From: Odiellus spinosus
Lineage: Eukaryota; Arthropoda; Arachnida; Opiliones; Phalangiidae
DNA length: 64,000 bases
Assembly: GCA_963920705.1 (NCBI GenBank)
Contig: OY987232.1
Coordinates: 5,397,200 to 5,461,199, forward strand
Direction: 5' to 3'
In this document: one piece after another, positions 1 to 10,831 of the stretch
Position numbering within the stretch: position 1 is the first letter of the stretch
How the letters are laid out: each line of letters starts with the position of its first letter
Translations under genes and position numbers: made by a program
Notes under the pieces: model-generated
Told to the model about the DNA's origin: nothing
Databases searched by the model: none
Seen by the model: only the letters and a program-made list of their open reading frames with translations

Positions 1-11
1 GCTGGTATGTA

Positions 12-230
12 AACGAGCCCTCTCGATCAGCTGCATGCTTGGATTCTTAAAAAGACTCGGATCATTTGAATGATGAAACGTCAGCGATGATCGTCTATTG
101 TAGTACTTATCTTATGGGTTTCTCCAAGCGGAATATGCTACAAAATGTCGATCGTTTCAATTCCTTCACTCATGTGATTCTCTTTGAATCAATTGTCTTT
201 ATCAAATCAGTGGATTGTTAAAGAGAAACA
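12..230 (+). repeat. Dispersed repeat copy 1
   Basis: This copy shares the block beginning CCCTCTCGATCAGCTGCATG and the following stretch containing GATGATGAAA with copies near 330-480, 2185-2480 and, reversed, 7790-7965. It also has a downstream piece (TTTATCAAATCAGTGGATT) found again near 2455. It looks like a fragment of the 1.5-kb repeat whose better copies form the inverted pair at 1372-2813 and 7328-8829. No coding capacity is recognised. Confidence 0.6.
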
Positions 231-329
231 CGCAAGAGAGCCGACTGATTGCCGGAAATGGTGGTACGCTTCTGTAATCCGGTGTCTCGGAGGCAGTCCA
301 GTTCTTCTGTCTTCAGTATTAGAAAATCA

Positions 330-480
330 GCCACTCAATGAGCCCTCTCGATCAGCTGCATGCTTGGATTCTTAAATGGACTGATCATTTGAATGATGAA
401 ACATCAGGCATGATTATCTATTATAGCGCTTATCTTTTGTGTTCCTCCAAGCTGTATCATGGTGTCCATAATTTTGCTTC
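330..480 (+). repeat. Dispersed repeat copy 2
   Basis: This is a second, slightly diverged copy of the 12-150 block in the same orientation, about 320 bp downstream of the first. The two copies therefore form a local direct repeat. Confidence 0.6.
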
Positions 481-541
481 GGTTGTATGTAATGTAAAGT
501 TAGAAATAACATAACATTGATTTAATATTTCAATTACTTAG

Positions 542-683
542 GGCCGGTGATTCCTCCGGACCTGGTGACAAATGAAGCATATGGGGTGCGTCAATCACGT
601 TCAAGAGATGGAGGCCGGTGATTCCTCCGGACCTGGTGACAAATGAAGCATATGGGGTGCGTCAATCACGTTCAAGAGATGGA
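542..683 (+). repeat. 71-bp tandem duplication
   Basis: Two almost perfect 71-bp units (542-612 and 613-683) both begin GGCCGGTGATTCCTCCGGAC and end in CAAGAGATGGA. This is a recent simple duplication. The remaining sequence from 684 to 1371 is AT-rich and shows no gene. Confidence 0.9.
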
Positions 684-1371
684 TCTTAATGTGTGGGATG
701 CTTAGTGAAGTTTTTCTTTTTATATTTAAGCTCATTGACGGATGATAAAAAGCACAGGTCCATCAGAGTTTGACGTGAATACACAAAAAAAACTACTACA
801 CCATTTAGCCACATCATTATCCATCTTGGCCCATATTGATGTTAAATGTACATTCTTATTAGAACTCTCATTTCTACATCTTTTCAATACTAGGCACATT
901 TAATCGTTTAAATTTAAACTAAGTATGAATTATACCATTCATGAAGTGGAGATGTGATTATTTGTATATAATATTGCTATTATACGTCAGTTGTTTGAAG
1001 TTGACTTAATACTGTTGCACAGCATTTGGAAGCAGTCATTTCTAGTTTTGGGTTAGCAAAACAAAAGTGTTTGAAATGCAGAGAACATATTCCATAATCG
1101 TTATTTAAAGCAAGCCCAAAGGGGTTTCAGTAACCTTGAGTTTAAATTACTCCTATTGGATATATAGTACCTTTTTGGAGTGAATGCAAATGAGCCTTAT
1201 GGTGTGATATCGTTTAGCGAAATGAAGTGCATTATTAATTTATATTATAATTAAAAATATCAAAAAGATTTAACTTAATCTATTTAATAATTCAGTTGTT
1301 AAATCAATTTAAAATTCAAGATAGTTTAAAAGATATTTAAGAAATTGACTAAAAATTTTAAATGTGACCGT

Positions 1372-2813
1372 TTAATACCAGCTTGAAATTGCAGCACAAG
1401 CTAAGCTGTTTTCCATATATCATTTAGTCCAAAAAGCAAAGGTATAACGGGCAGTAAGGCTTAGTCTTGCTGCAAACCTGGGGTGGACTGATGAATCTAA
1501 ATAAAGGTGGGTTTACACGGGCATCCAAGATAGAAACGACATAAGAGTTAAGGCTGAGGCCGATTGATACAAAATGTTAAAACTCTTAAGAAAAATGATA
1601 GTCGTGAAAACTCTCCTTGAACAGAAATACAGTAGGTTTCCCGTGTTTAAAAAACAACAACTTTGAATAAAAAATTGACATCTAATGTTTAAAAAAAATA
1701 GGCTTCAGTTTCTCCACTATAAAACCAAGAAACATTTCCGATAATTTTCATAAGCAAAAGTAGCCGTATACAGTGAACTTCGTTAGTAGACCACGAGACG
1801 AGACGAGTCCAGACGAAAGAGCGCTATAATAACTTAAGTGAGATAATCAACCAGCGCAGGATGTCAACCAGCGCAGGATGTCATCATCATATGAAGTCAA
1901 CAGAGCAACGACACAGCTTTCATTTATCACCAGAAAGAGACGACCTGGCTACGAAGAATTGAAACATGCAAGCAGTGAGTGTTTTCGGACTCGACATATG
2001 AGATACCTACAGTCAGTGAAAGCTCGACAGTTCTTCATACGGCCTCGTTATTCTAAACATAAAAGGAGCCATTAAAGTACTAATACTAACGGTATGGAAA
2101 ATAGTCTACTTTGATACTAAGATATTTTTTTTATCATAGGAGTGGGAACTAACGTCTTGTCAGCGGGTTTGGAAAATAACCTCTCGACCAGCTCCATCCT
2201 TGGATTCTTCCAATGACTGGGATCACTCGTATGATGAAAATATCAGTAATGGTCCTCTATTAGCACGTCAAAACAAGAATTTCAGACGAATCTGTACCGG
2301 AAGTAATTGCCAATCATCTACCGACATTGGGTTGTAAATGAAATATTCAATCTAGAATATTTCTTGGTTTGTCCAAGAGGAACTTCCTACCATATCCAAA
2401 CCGTCGTTTTAATTCCTTGTCTTCCTTGCCATCACATACTAAATCATTCGCATTTATCAAATCAGTGGATTATCAAAGTACAGCCTATTCCCAAGTGTTA
2501 ATTTACATTACAAGAATTTGTATTTTAAATATTTACTTTAAAAATAAACATTTCACTTGGTGTGTCCTGCCGCGTATAATTATGGGTAACGAAAGACACT
2601 CTTTTGCATTCTCTGATTCATTGAGGTTAAGGGAAAATACTTATTCCCCGTAACTTAAATGGGAGATAGAGAATTGTGAATCAGGGCACGCTGTTTCTTC
2701 TACTCTTCCAATACTATACATTTATTTACATGTTTTAATTTAGGTAAGGTTATGTTAAGTTATGTTACCTTAACGTCGGCGTAGGGGAGGTTATATTTTG
2801 GTTTCCCAACTTG
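1372..2813 (+). repeat. Inverted repeat arm A around the LACTB locus
   Basis: This segment is homologous, in reverse orientation, to 7328-8829. Matching blocks include TACCAGCTTGA at the outer end, AAAAATGATAGTC, CCTGGCTA/TAGCCAGG with adjacent GACGACC, a DENISNGPLL-like coding remnant near 2240, and the inner terminus reading GGTTTCCCAACTTG at 2800-2813. Identity is far lower than in the giant palindrome, so this is an older pair. The inner terminus is the same terminal motif found at 35381 and 37206. It is probably a degenerate non-autonomous transposon; the class is not determined. Confidence 0.6.
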
Positions 2814-4996
2814 TTTTGCCCCCTTTTCTGTTGGTACCTAAATCTCTCAAACGGGGGGGTATATGCGTAAGCGCACCAAGATTAAATGTAAATGCTGGCA
2901 CCATTGCTTCTATGGATGAGTCTAACTTATGGTAATTATTTTTCTTGTGGTTACTCCGATTACGAGTTATTCCGGTAATACTGTTTTATAATTTATTCCG
3001 ATTATGAATTTTTCCTCTTAACGTAACTAAGATTCTGTAAAATTATTTCGGTTAGAACTCCCAATTTAAAAGACTTAAAAAGGTTTAGTTCGAAATCACT
3101 AGCTAGCCCTACGCAAGTACTGAAAAAACGTTTCGTAGATATAGATATCCATTCGAAACATAGGTTTTTCTTTTGGCCACCTAGAGATAATAGTAGCCTT
3201 ATGGTTTTCCTGATAAAACAAAATATAAACCATACGTATTTAAAAATGATGACAGCCTCACTTTAAACGAATAGGAATTTTGTGAAAATTAAATTTTGTC
3301 GGAACGCATTTGCACTTTTTGGGTTATTATTATATAAGATCCTGAAATAAATATACTTTCTATGCGCTGTCAGTCAAAATGTGACAAATCTTTAGATGCT
3401 TATTTGACATATCACACATTTTTTCAACAAAGAATTTCACTCCATAGTTTCCGTTAGTCATAAATTCCTTCGAGATAAGATATATATTTAATATAGTTAC
3501 TGCGTACTATATATATATATATGAGCGTTCACCATTTGTTAGTCTTTCCAAAATCCTCAATAAGCTTTAATCGTATTTCTGTCAGTAATGTTTCGAAACG
3601 GCGTACACAGTATTTTGCCAAGTTTTTCGAAGAAATTAGGTTTACTTTTGCAATTGAGAAAAATAGGCTCGAACCCGCGTTTCATTTTCAATGCTGCTGG
3701 AATAAAAACTGAGGGCTTCAACCAAAATTCATTTGAAAACAAAAAGGCAACTAATGTTCAAGAAGGTAAAAGAATTTATTTTTAACATATACGCAAGCTC
3801 GTAGGAGGGAACAACAGTCAACCCTCCCAAGTTTAGTTCTTTTATTCGCCCCTTTAACCAGCAAAGAATATATAATCATCGAAAAATATTCTAAAATTTA
3901 AATAAAATGACCCAATTCATACTGCGGAAATAGCTGCAAATATTAAGTATATTATTTAATTTTACAATTTTTACGTCATCGGTCATTTGGCGCCAAAACT
4001 AGAGCTATATTATTTAGAGATACCCCAGGTTGAGCTCGACTAGGCCCGTCCATTTAAGGTTGTATATATTTCTCATTTTTCCACGATTGTCCCAATGTCT
4101 AGTTTTGTAAAGCGGTCCTCATCCGTAAAGTCTAATTCATTCATTTCGGCGTATATAAATTATTTGTTGCTTCACCCCTATATATAGTATTAAGCAATTT
4201 TGCTTAGTGGAAAACTTACGCAAATTTTCACAAAAACCCGCTTTCACCCCCTTATGTGGGCTTCTTTAAATATGAATAAAAGATACGCACACTTAGCCGT
4301 TCCCTGATTTAAGATCGGTTCAGCAACGTTACCGAAGCGTCCTATAGATTACTGTCTAATGCATTTTACTTAGGGATAGTTTTCGTGACGTGGCAATGAA
4401 TTTGGGTATAATTTTACTATAATTAAAGGGACATATCTTTGGGATGGAAAACTGAACTGTACTCTTCGCGGGGTGCATTCGTTTGAATCGTTTTTAACCA
4501 CACTCCATGTGTAAGAAGAATCAGAAGCTAGAATAAGTGGCGGCGTTTCCCTTGACTCATTTCATTCGATTCTGTCCATGACAAATCTTGCCACTAAAAA
4601 GAATGCAAAAACTGATTTTTTTCAAGCTCGTTTTCTTTACCCGTCTTTAGCCGAGTTCAAGAGAAATTTTCAAACTGAGAAGCGATGAGCCAGTTTTATT
4701 CCCTATTTTTAATATTTTGTCGTTACAAACGCCGCTCGAAGACTAGCGAAATTTCAGGAGTTAAAGGAAGAGCTAGAACCAGGTAGCCTTTATCCAAATC
4801 CCGAGATTTTCCATGAGAGAAAGGAAACAAGACGTCGTTCCTTTCGAAGCTCTATAAATAATTAGCTTTCGAATGCAGATTATAATTAAGCTTAAAACAC
4901 TAGTGCTTCTTCCTATGTTCTTTCTAAGATACGAAATCGTTAATATTAGCCACGGTACATTACGATATCTAAATTGGTAAATTACTTCATCTACAG
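2814..4996. other. Gene-free interval upstream of LACTB exon
   Basis: AT-rich sequence with a short TA dinucleotide run near 3507-3521 and no convincing coding region on either strand. Any upstream LACTB exon (targeting peptide and membrane segment) should lie here or to the left, but none could be recognised. Short open frames around 3520-3785 overlap each other on both strands and have no family features. Confidence 0.5.
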
Positions 4997-6159
4997 GAAT
5001 TGCAACCAACGCGATAAAGCAGAGCCAACTATTAATACAACGCTCAAAAGACGCTTACGGAATCCCTGGAATGACTGTAGCCGTGAGCGTCGATGGAAAA
5101 TTGACCTGGGCTGAAGCATTTGGATATTCGGACTTGGAAAACCAAGTACCGTGCCGAGCAGACACCATCATGAGAATTGCCAGCGTAAGCAAATCAATTA
5201 CCGCCACAGCCGCTGCTAAACTCTGGGAAGAGGGAAAATTAGACATGGACGAATCAATTCTCGAATATATAGAAGACTATCCACAGCCCAAATTCGATGG
5301 AACAAACGTCGTCATTACACCTAGACACCTAGTTTCAAATCTAAGTGGCATAAGACATTACTCGAAACCGACTCTGGATGGTAAAGACGTTTTTCAAAAC
5401 GAAGAGTTTCATAACACGAAACATTACGAAAATGTGAGAGACGCCCTAAAGGTCTTTGATAATGAATCGTTATTGTTCAAACCTGGCGAGAAGTATTCTT
5501 ATTCATCGCACGGTTTTAGCGTACTAAGCGCCGTTATCGAAAACGCCGCGAAGGAATCGTTTAAAAGCCATATGTCCAAAATGTTTGAAACGCTGGGATT
5601 GGAAAATACATCTTTCGATCTAAACGATTCTCTGACTTACGGTCGAGCAAGATATTATACGAAAAAGAATGGATCCATAGTTAATAGTCCGTATATTGAC
5701 AGCTCGCTTTATTGGGCTGGAGGAGGTTTTCAATCAACAGCGGGAGATTTAGTTAAACTTGGAAACATCATGCTCTATTGCTACCAGGGTAAAGAAAATG
5801 GTTTTCTGAACGCAAATACGGTTGAAAAACTTTGGCAACCAACTGAACAGAGTCAATTAGTCAAGCAATATCCGTACGGCATGGGATGGGGTATAATTCC
5901 ACGTAAAGAAGCGTGTAATTTATGTAAATTACAAAAGTTTGCCGTTTTCCACGAAGGTTTAAATTCAGGGGCAGCTTGTGTACTTTTAATACATCCAAAT
6001 GATAATACCAGTAATGACGAGGAAATTGTAAATAAAAGTCAAATAGCAGATACTCCACGAGGTATTGTAGTGGCAATTTTAACCAATTCTGATCAAAGTC
6101 CAATCCTAGGTGATTTAGCGGTAGGTATTGTGAAATGTTTTGATAAAGACACCGTGTAA
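4997..6159 (+). CDS. LACTB: LACTB-like serine beta-lactamase domain protein, large 3' exon
   Basis: The reading frame is open from an apparent 3' splice site (TTCATCTACAG ending at 4996) to TAA at 6157-6159. An ATG lies at 5071, but homology starts before it: the family block GIPGM...SVDGK spans the ATG, so the true protein probably begins in an upstream exon. Counting from the ATG, 362 residues are present. The SxxK box is S38-V-S-K41, the second motif is Y144-S-S, and LSGIRHY (91-97) and WAGGGFQST are family hallmarks. LACTB is a mitochondrial serine protease related to penicillin-binding proteins; in animals it forms filaments in the intermembrane space. The third motif, usually H-T/S-G, reads H294-E-G here, so activity may be altered. 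The long acidic/lysine insert of vertebrate LACTB is absent. The ORF is intact but sits between two inverted transposon copies, so a captured or retained single exon is possible. Confidence 0.88.
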
Positions 6160-7327
6160 ATTTTAACAAACAATATATTTGGCCTTGAGCAAGGTTACTG
6201 TAGTGCTTGGCGTTTGGATAGTTACAATTTTTTGTTAATTTTATCGTTTCATAATATTATACTTTATCGTAATATTTAAATGTTAAATATTATATTGTAT
6301 GTTAAATTTTTGGTAAACCATTCATGAATTGGAAAAATTAAGACTAAAAGAATGAATAATATTTTAAAATCAATTTAAAATTCCACTTTCACGAACACGA
6401 AAATGACGTAAAGACAAGCATTAGCCGAACACGTTTCCAATCCTGACCATGTAACTGATTTCATAAAATTTTGTTATAAGTTTGCTATGATAGACAAATA
6501 TATTATATTTAATGTACGCGAATCATTAGATATTCGAAAAACTCGAAAAAAAACCAATTGGTTTTCAGTCGGGACGACGGTCCGGGCAGCTTCGTTACTG
6601 ACCTTTGGTATAAAAAAACCCTATAGACGCCCCTTTGAATCACGCGACGAAGTTGGTTTGAAGATAGATTTGGAACTCTAAAATTTAGAATTGATGTAGA
6701 GATCCACCAATATCAGTTAATCAGATAATCATAAAAAATAATAGGAAAATTATTCGCAATTACATTGGATTTATCATAGACTTCCCGTGGATAAATTATG
6801 AAAAAAAAAAAATAAAATGATCATAAATATCTTGTCCAAACCCCGATCTCTATCTGATGATGCGCCTGTAAGACGCGAAACTAGTCGTCACTAACAGGAA
6901 TGTTTATTTGTGTTTTTAAAATTTTTTGCTTAATTAAAGTTGCACTTTTTTTTAAGAAAACCTACTATTTATTATACGCAAGTAGTCACTGTAATTTTTC
7001 TTTTATTTGCAATTATGGGTTCGTTAACCTGTGTCTAGGTCACAATAGCGAAAACCAAAAGGTTCAAGGCAAGTTGTCGAGGGTCAAAATAGCGAAACCA
7101 AAAAACGAAAAATATTTTAACGAAACGAACAAGAGCGAAAAATCAATTATTCCAAATAATATATCAGAGAAAGCGAGACTACATTTTTCCAAATATGCGC
7201 TACTGCAATCGTAAAAATTTGAATCCAATTGGCAAAATGACAACATAAAAATTTAATATTTTGCCCTCAACACCTTTTTTAATACACCATGAATTAACAA
7301 CACTCTATAGTATACATCAAAGTTAAA
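6160..7327. other. Gene-free interval downstream of LACTB exon
   Basis: AT-rich DNA with homopolymer A runs near 6800. The only structured signal seen is the hammerhead-like motif at 6854-6889. Open frames at 6900-7214 are low-complexity, basic and unsupported. Confidence 0.5.
6854..6889 (+). ncRNA. Hammerhead-ribozyme-like motif (degenerate)
   Basis: CTGATGA (6854-6860) is followed by a GCG...CGC helix (6862-6864 with 6874-6876), then GAAA (6877-6880) and CTAGTCGTC. This is the order of the hammerhead catalytic core, with a two-pair stem III (C-G and A-U) like the minimal ribozymes of Penelope-like retroelements. Stem I does not pair convincingly (only the first pair forms) and one base is bulged at the foot of stem II. 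A decayed copy or a chance resemblance is possible. Confidence 0.3.
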
Positions 7328-8829
7328 CAAGTTGGGAAACCAAAATATTACCTCCCCGACAACGCTAACCTAACCCTACTTTAAATAAAAGATGGATGCA
7401 TGTAAAGAATTAGGAGTGAGTATATGGATCAGGGTGCTTTTGATTGCCCGTATTTTATTTCCCCTCTATGTTACAGTGTATAACAATTTTCTCGCTATAC
7501 TCAGAGTACTCAAATTTCCTATGACCTTATTTTATGTCAGGTCGTAAGGTGAGCAGAGACGCACACAATGAAATGTTTATATTAAATGTAAATAAGTGAT
7601 TACAAATTCTAGCCATATAAATAAAAACATCGGTATCATTAGGCTGTACTGCCCAATTATCTTTTGTTAATCCAATTATTTGATAAAAACGAATGATTCA
7701 GTCTGGGGTGCCTTCCGTCCGGAAGAGACGAAAATAAAACGACGGAGATTATCCATTCAAGTTACTCTTGGACAAACCCAAGATATTCTAGACTGCAAGT
7801 TCCATTAGCCCTTCCTCGGAAGATGATTGGCAATACTTCCGGTATTGATTTCGTCTGAATCCCTTGTTCTGACGTTCTAATAAAGGACCATTGCTGATGT
7901 TTTCATCATACGTGTGAATGATCTCAGTCATTGGAAGAATCCAAGGATATAGCTTGTCAAAAACCGATGGCAGGCTGACAAGACCTTCTTCAGCACTCTT
8001 AAAATAAAATACCAAATTCCATACCATTAGTATTTACAATTGAATAGTTATTTTTACATGTGACTATAGGCATCTAACATGTCGAGTCTCAAAACACTCG
8101 CTGCTTTATGTCCCAATTTTTCTAGCCAGGTCGTCTCTACCTGCGGTTATATGGAAATGGCACTAGTGAAGTTGCTCTGTTGAATTCAAACGGTGATGAC
8201 ATTCTGCGTTGGTTGATATTCACGAAGTTTAACTACTCTTCAGTACTCCTAAGCCTCCAACTTATATTTTACTATAATTTAGCTGAACGATAGTAACATA
8301 CACAAACAAATCGAAGTCCAAAGGTAATAGCAGTCAATTACCTTTAATAACTATCTCTATAATGCCAACATCTCATGACTTAAATCTTACTACCTTTGCT
8401 CTGCTCTCTAACGAAGTTCACTGGACACGCCTGCTTTTGAAATTACTTTTTTGGGAAATGTTTCCCGGCTTTTTAGTGGAGATAACTGAAGCCTTTTTTT
8501 TCTCCAACATCAGATGCGCATTTTTATTCAAATATAGACTGTTGGTTTTTTAAACACAAGAAACATACTGTACTTCAAAGAGAGTTTCCATGACTATCAT
8601 TTTTCTTTGATTTCTAACGTTAAGTATCAATCCGCCTAAACTTTAAATTTTATACTCAAATTCCGCTTGAACTGGTTATAATAAATACTCCGAGTATAAT
8701 CTATCAACTAGAGTGTAGTATTAGAATTGTACTCAGATGATCCAAACCACATTGAGTTTGCAGCAGCCTAAGATTACACTACCTTCGCTTGAACGTAGGC
8801 GCGTTCTGAGCACTCAAGCTGGTATTTAA
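7328..8829 (-). repeat. Inverted repeat arm B around the LACTB locus
   Basis: This is the reverse-orientation partner of 1372-2813. It starts with CAAGTTGGGAAACC, the terminus seen at the palindrome centre, and ends near TCAAGCTGGTA. Its minus strand keeps a 79-residue open frame (7788-8027) whose part DENISNGPLLERQNKGFRR is echoed in arm A, so the parent element was probably coding. Product unknown. Confidence 0.6.
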
Positions 8830-9555
8830 CACACAAGTGATATTTAATCCCTTGACCTTTCATTGTGGAATGTTCTTACAGAGACATAATAGATTAAATG
8901 TTTTAACCACTGCCTTCTTTAATACTATGCCTATCCGTAGGAAAATCAAGGGGGTGGCGTTACCGATTTCAAAAATATCGTTAGACGTCGCTTTCTTGAG
9001 GTTAAAAAAAGCGGCAATGTCAAATGTAGGCCGAAAATTAAAAAATAGATACGAATTTTAGGTTAATAATGGAGAAAAAATTAATTATGATTTAATTTAA
9101 ATAATTAAACAGTGATTTTTAAATATTTACATTAAAAGCTAATTCTAAATCAAATCGTAAATTTAAATCAAGATCTCTACGTTATCACCTAAATGTCGCT
9201 AGGAGTTCTACGATCTTACTTCGATAGAGCCTTATCTAATTGGTTCTTGGCGATGCGAGACTCGCGATTGGCTATTCATACATCAGGAAAGTGACATCTA
9301 TCTCGACAAATTACAATTAAAAATGTCAAGAAAAAAATTCTTAAATATTTTCTAAACTATGTCGACTTTTAAATTAATTTTTCAGCTTCGTGATTAATTA
9401 GATTTAGTTAAACAATACTATTATTTTAAATTAAAATTTAAATGCATTGTACGCTTCAATTAACTAAAAGATATCGCGGCATAAGGCCAAAATAGTTAGG
9501 GCATGGAAAAGGGGTGAATATAGCTTTCGCGGACCTTTATTCATCGAGCAAGTAA
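8830..9555. other. Gene-free interval
   Basis: AT-rich sequence with TTTAAAT-type runs between 9060 and 9470. No repeat boundaries or coding regions are recognised. The base composition becomes more GC-rich from about 9480. Confidence 0.5.
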
Positions 9556-9556
9556 C

Positions 9557-10432
9557 CGAGAAGAGTTGGGGAACACCCCCCTTCTCAGCGTCTAGACGTT
9601 TATCTTAACCTTAGGCATTCGGTAACTGCACCGCAAAGACCCAGAAAGGGAAGAGTTGAGTGGAAGGTTCAGCGTTGCCAACCGTACGATAACTATCGTA
9701 TTTGTACGATATTTCGAGCTCAAGTACGATGTACGATAGTGTGTCGACTATCGTGCGCAAAACGTACGATAATTTTAAATTTTCAAATCATCGTTCGCGA
9801 AACGTACGATAATTTGAGAACAGGTCAAGTAAAGACTATAAATAACACGGTTAATATTGTTATATACCTTCTAGCTGGCAAGGTAAATCAGTCTAGATCT
9901 AGAGACTAGAGGGCAAAACATCTCATGAGCAGTGATAGAGTAAAAAAACTACATGTTCTTTTACAATTCCCGCAGGCCGCTTTTTTCCATTAAATAGACC
10001 GGCTAGAGCTAAGACAGACTTACAGCCCCAGCTTGTATTGCTCAATGCACATAAAACGCTTAAAAATCCGTAAATAGTTTGCTATTTTCTTGCACTTTTA
10101 TGCGTACGATAATTTTAGCAAAAATACAATAGTTTCGAGCCGTTTGTACGACAATCGATTGTTCAAAGGTTGGCAACGCTGGGAAGGTTGATGTGGACCA
10201 TATTAGTGAGGGGCGCCTCGCTAGTATGGCCCGCTGGGATCGGAATCTGGAGGTTGGACCTGGGTGTTGGCATCAAGAAATCACCCCTAGAAGGAGTCGT
10301 AAGGCAAGCAAAATAATTTTAGAACATTTTTTCCCGCTTAACGAGCCGCGCGCCCTCCAGCGTGTGTCTCTGGAGTCTTTAATCTGCCGCAATATGGCTT
10401 CGTCGAACAGAGTCAACGAAATTTATCAATAG
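9557..10432 (+). pseudogene. Unidentified ORF interrupted by a hAT-type MITE
   Basis: Removing the element at 9670-10181 together with one copy of its 8-bp target duplication leaves one open frame. It runs from just after a TAA near 9556 through 9669 and on from 10190 to a TAG at 10432, about 117 codons. The frame is continuous across the empty site, which is evidence for a real coding region before the insertion. The protein is basic in its middle part and ends in LESLICRNMASSNRVNEIYQ. I do not recognise the family; the leucine-rich C-terminal stretch has no assignable motif. Composition is GC-richer than the surroundings. It could be a host exon or part of an older transposon. Confidence 0.45.
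9670..10181. mobile_element. hAT-type MITE with TACGATA iterons
   Basis: 512 bp. It starts CAGCGTTGCCAACC and ends GGTTGGCAACGCTG, a perfect 14-bp TIR. It is flanked by GGAAGGTT at 9662-9669 and 10182-10189, a perfect 8-bp target duplication. CA(G)NG termini plus 8-bp duplications are the signature of the hAT superfamily. Subterminal repeats of ACGTACGATA / TACGATA crowd both ends (9680-9815 and 10100-10155); such iterons are typical transposase-binding sites. No transposase ORF is present, so it is non-autonomous. Confidence 0.9.
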
Positions 10433-10539
10433 AGGCCAAGCCCCAACCGCTGTTTATTAACCACTTCTCAAACTTTAATTTTTTTTTTTTTTGGATTAGG
10501 AAACCTACGGTAAGTTATTCCTTTCACTTCTCGCCACGA

Positions 10540-10800
10540 AAGTAAAATAAAATTTCTGCCCAGTCGTTCACGGGAGAGCTGAGAGACGCGACGTCATACG
10601 CCGATACGTTACACCGCTACCTAGGGAAAAACTCGGCGCGCTGCCGTCGAAACACGCTCACGCCGCTGCCGGGTTTTGTATTCGCGGCGTCTAAGTCTAG
10701 CCCGACGTACATATGGTAGCTGACATCTTGTCCTAAATTATCGTTTCTTTGGAGTGTTTAACGGTGGCGCTACGCTCGTTATACGGGACCGTTTTGGGAA
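10540..10800. promoter_or_regulatory. CpG-rich segment upstream of zinc-finger remnants
   Basis: A short stretch markedly richer in CpG and GC than its neighbours. It contains GAGACGCGACGTCATACGCC and TCGGCGCGCTGCCGTCG and lies just upstream of the first C2H2 remnant at 10832. It may be the old promoter or first-exon region of that gene; no TATA box or initiator is evident. A GTAAGT at 10510-10515 could be a splice donor. Inference only. Confidence 0.3.
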
Positions 10801-10831
10801 AAAAATCAATAGACGGTCATCCAAGTTAAGA

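Noticed and set aside
1878..2075. 65-codon basic frame
   Set aside because: Located in the old inverted repeat arm; the equivalent region of the partner arm is frameshifted and no domain is recognised.
2307..2653. Overlapping 64- and 94-codon frames
   Set aside because: They fall inside the degenerate inverted repeat, overlap in different frames, and have no counterpart frame in the partner arm.
3521..3785. Three overlapping frames on both strands
   Set aside because: Mutually shadowing open frames in AT-rich DNA without motifs or repeat support.
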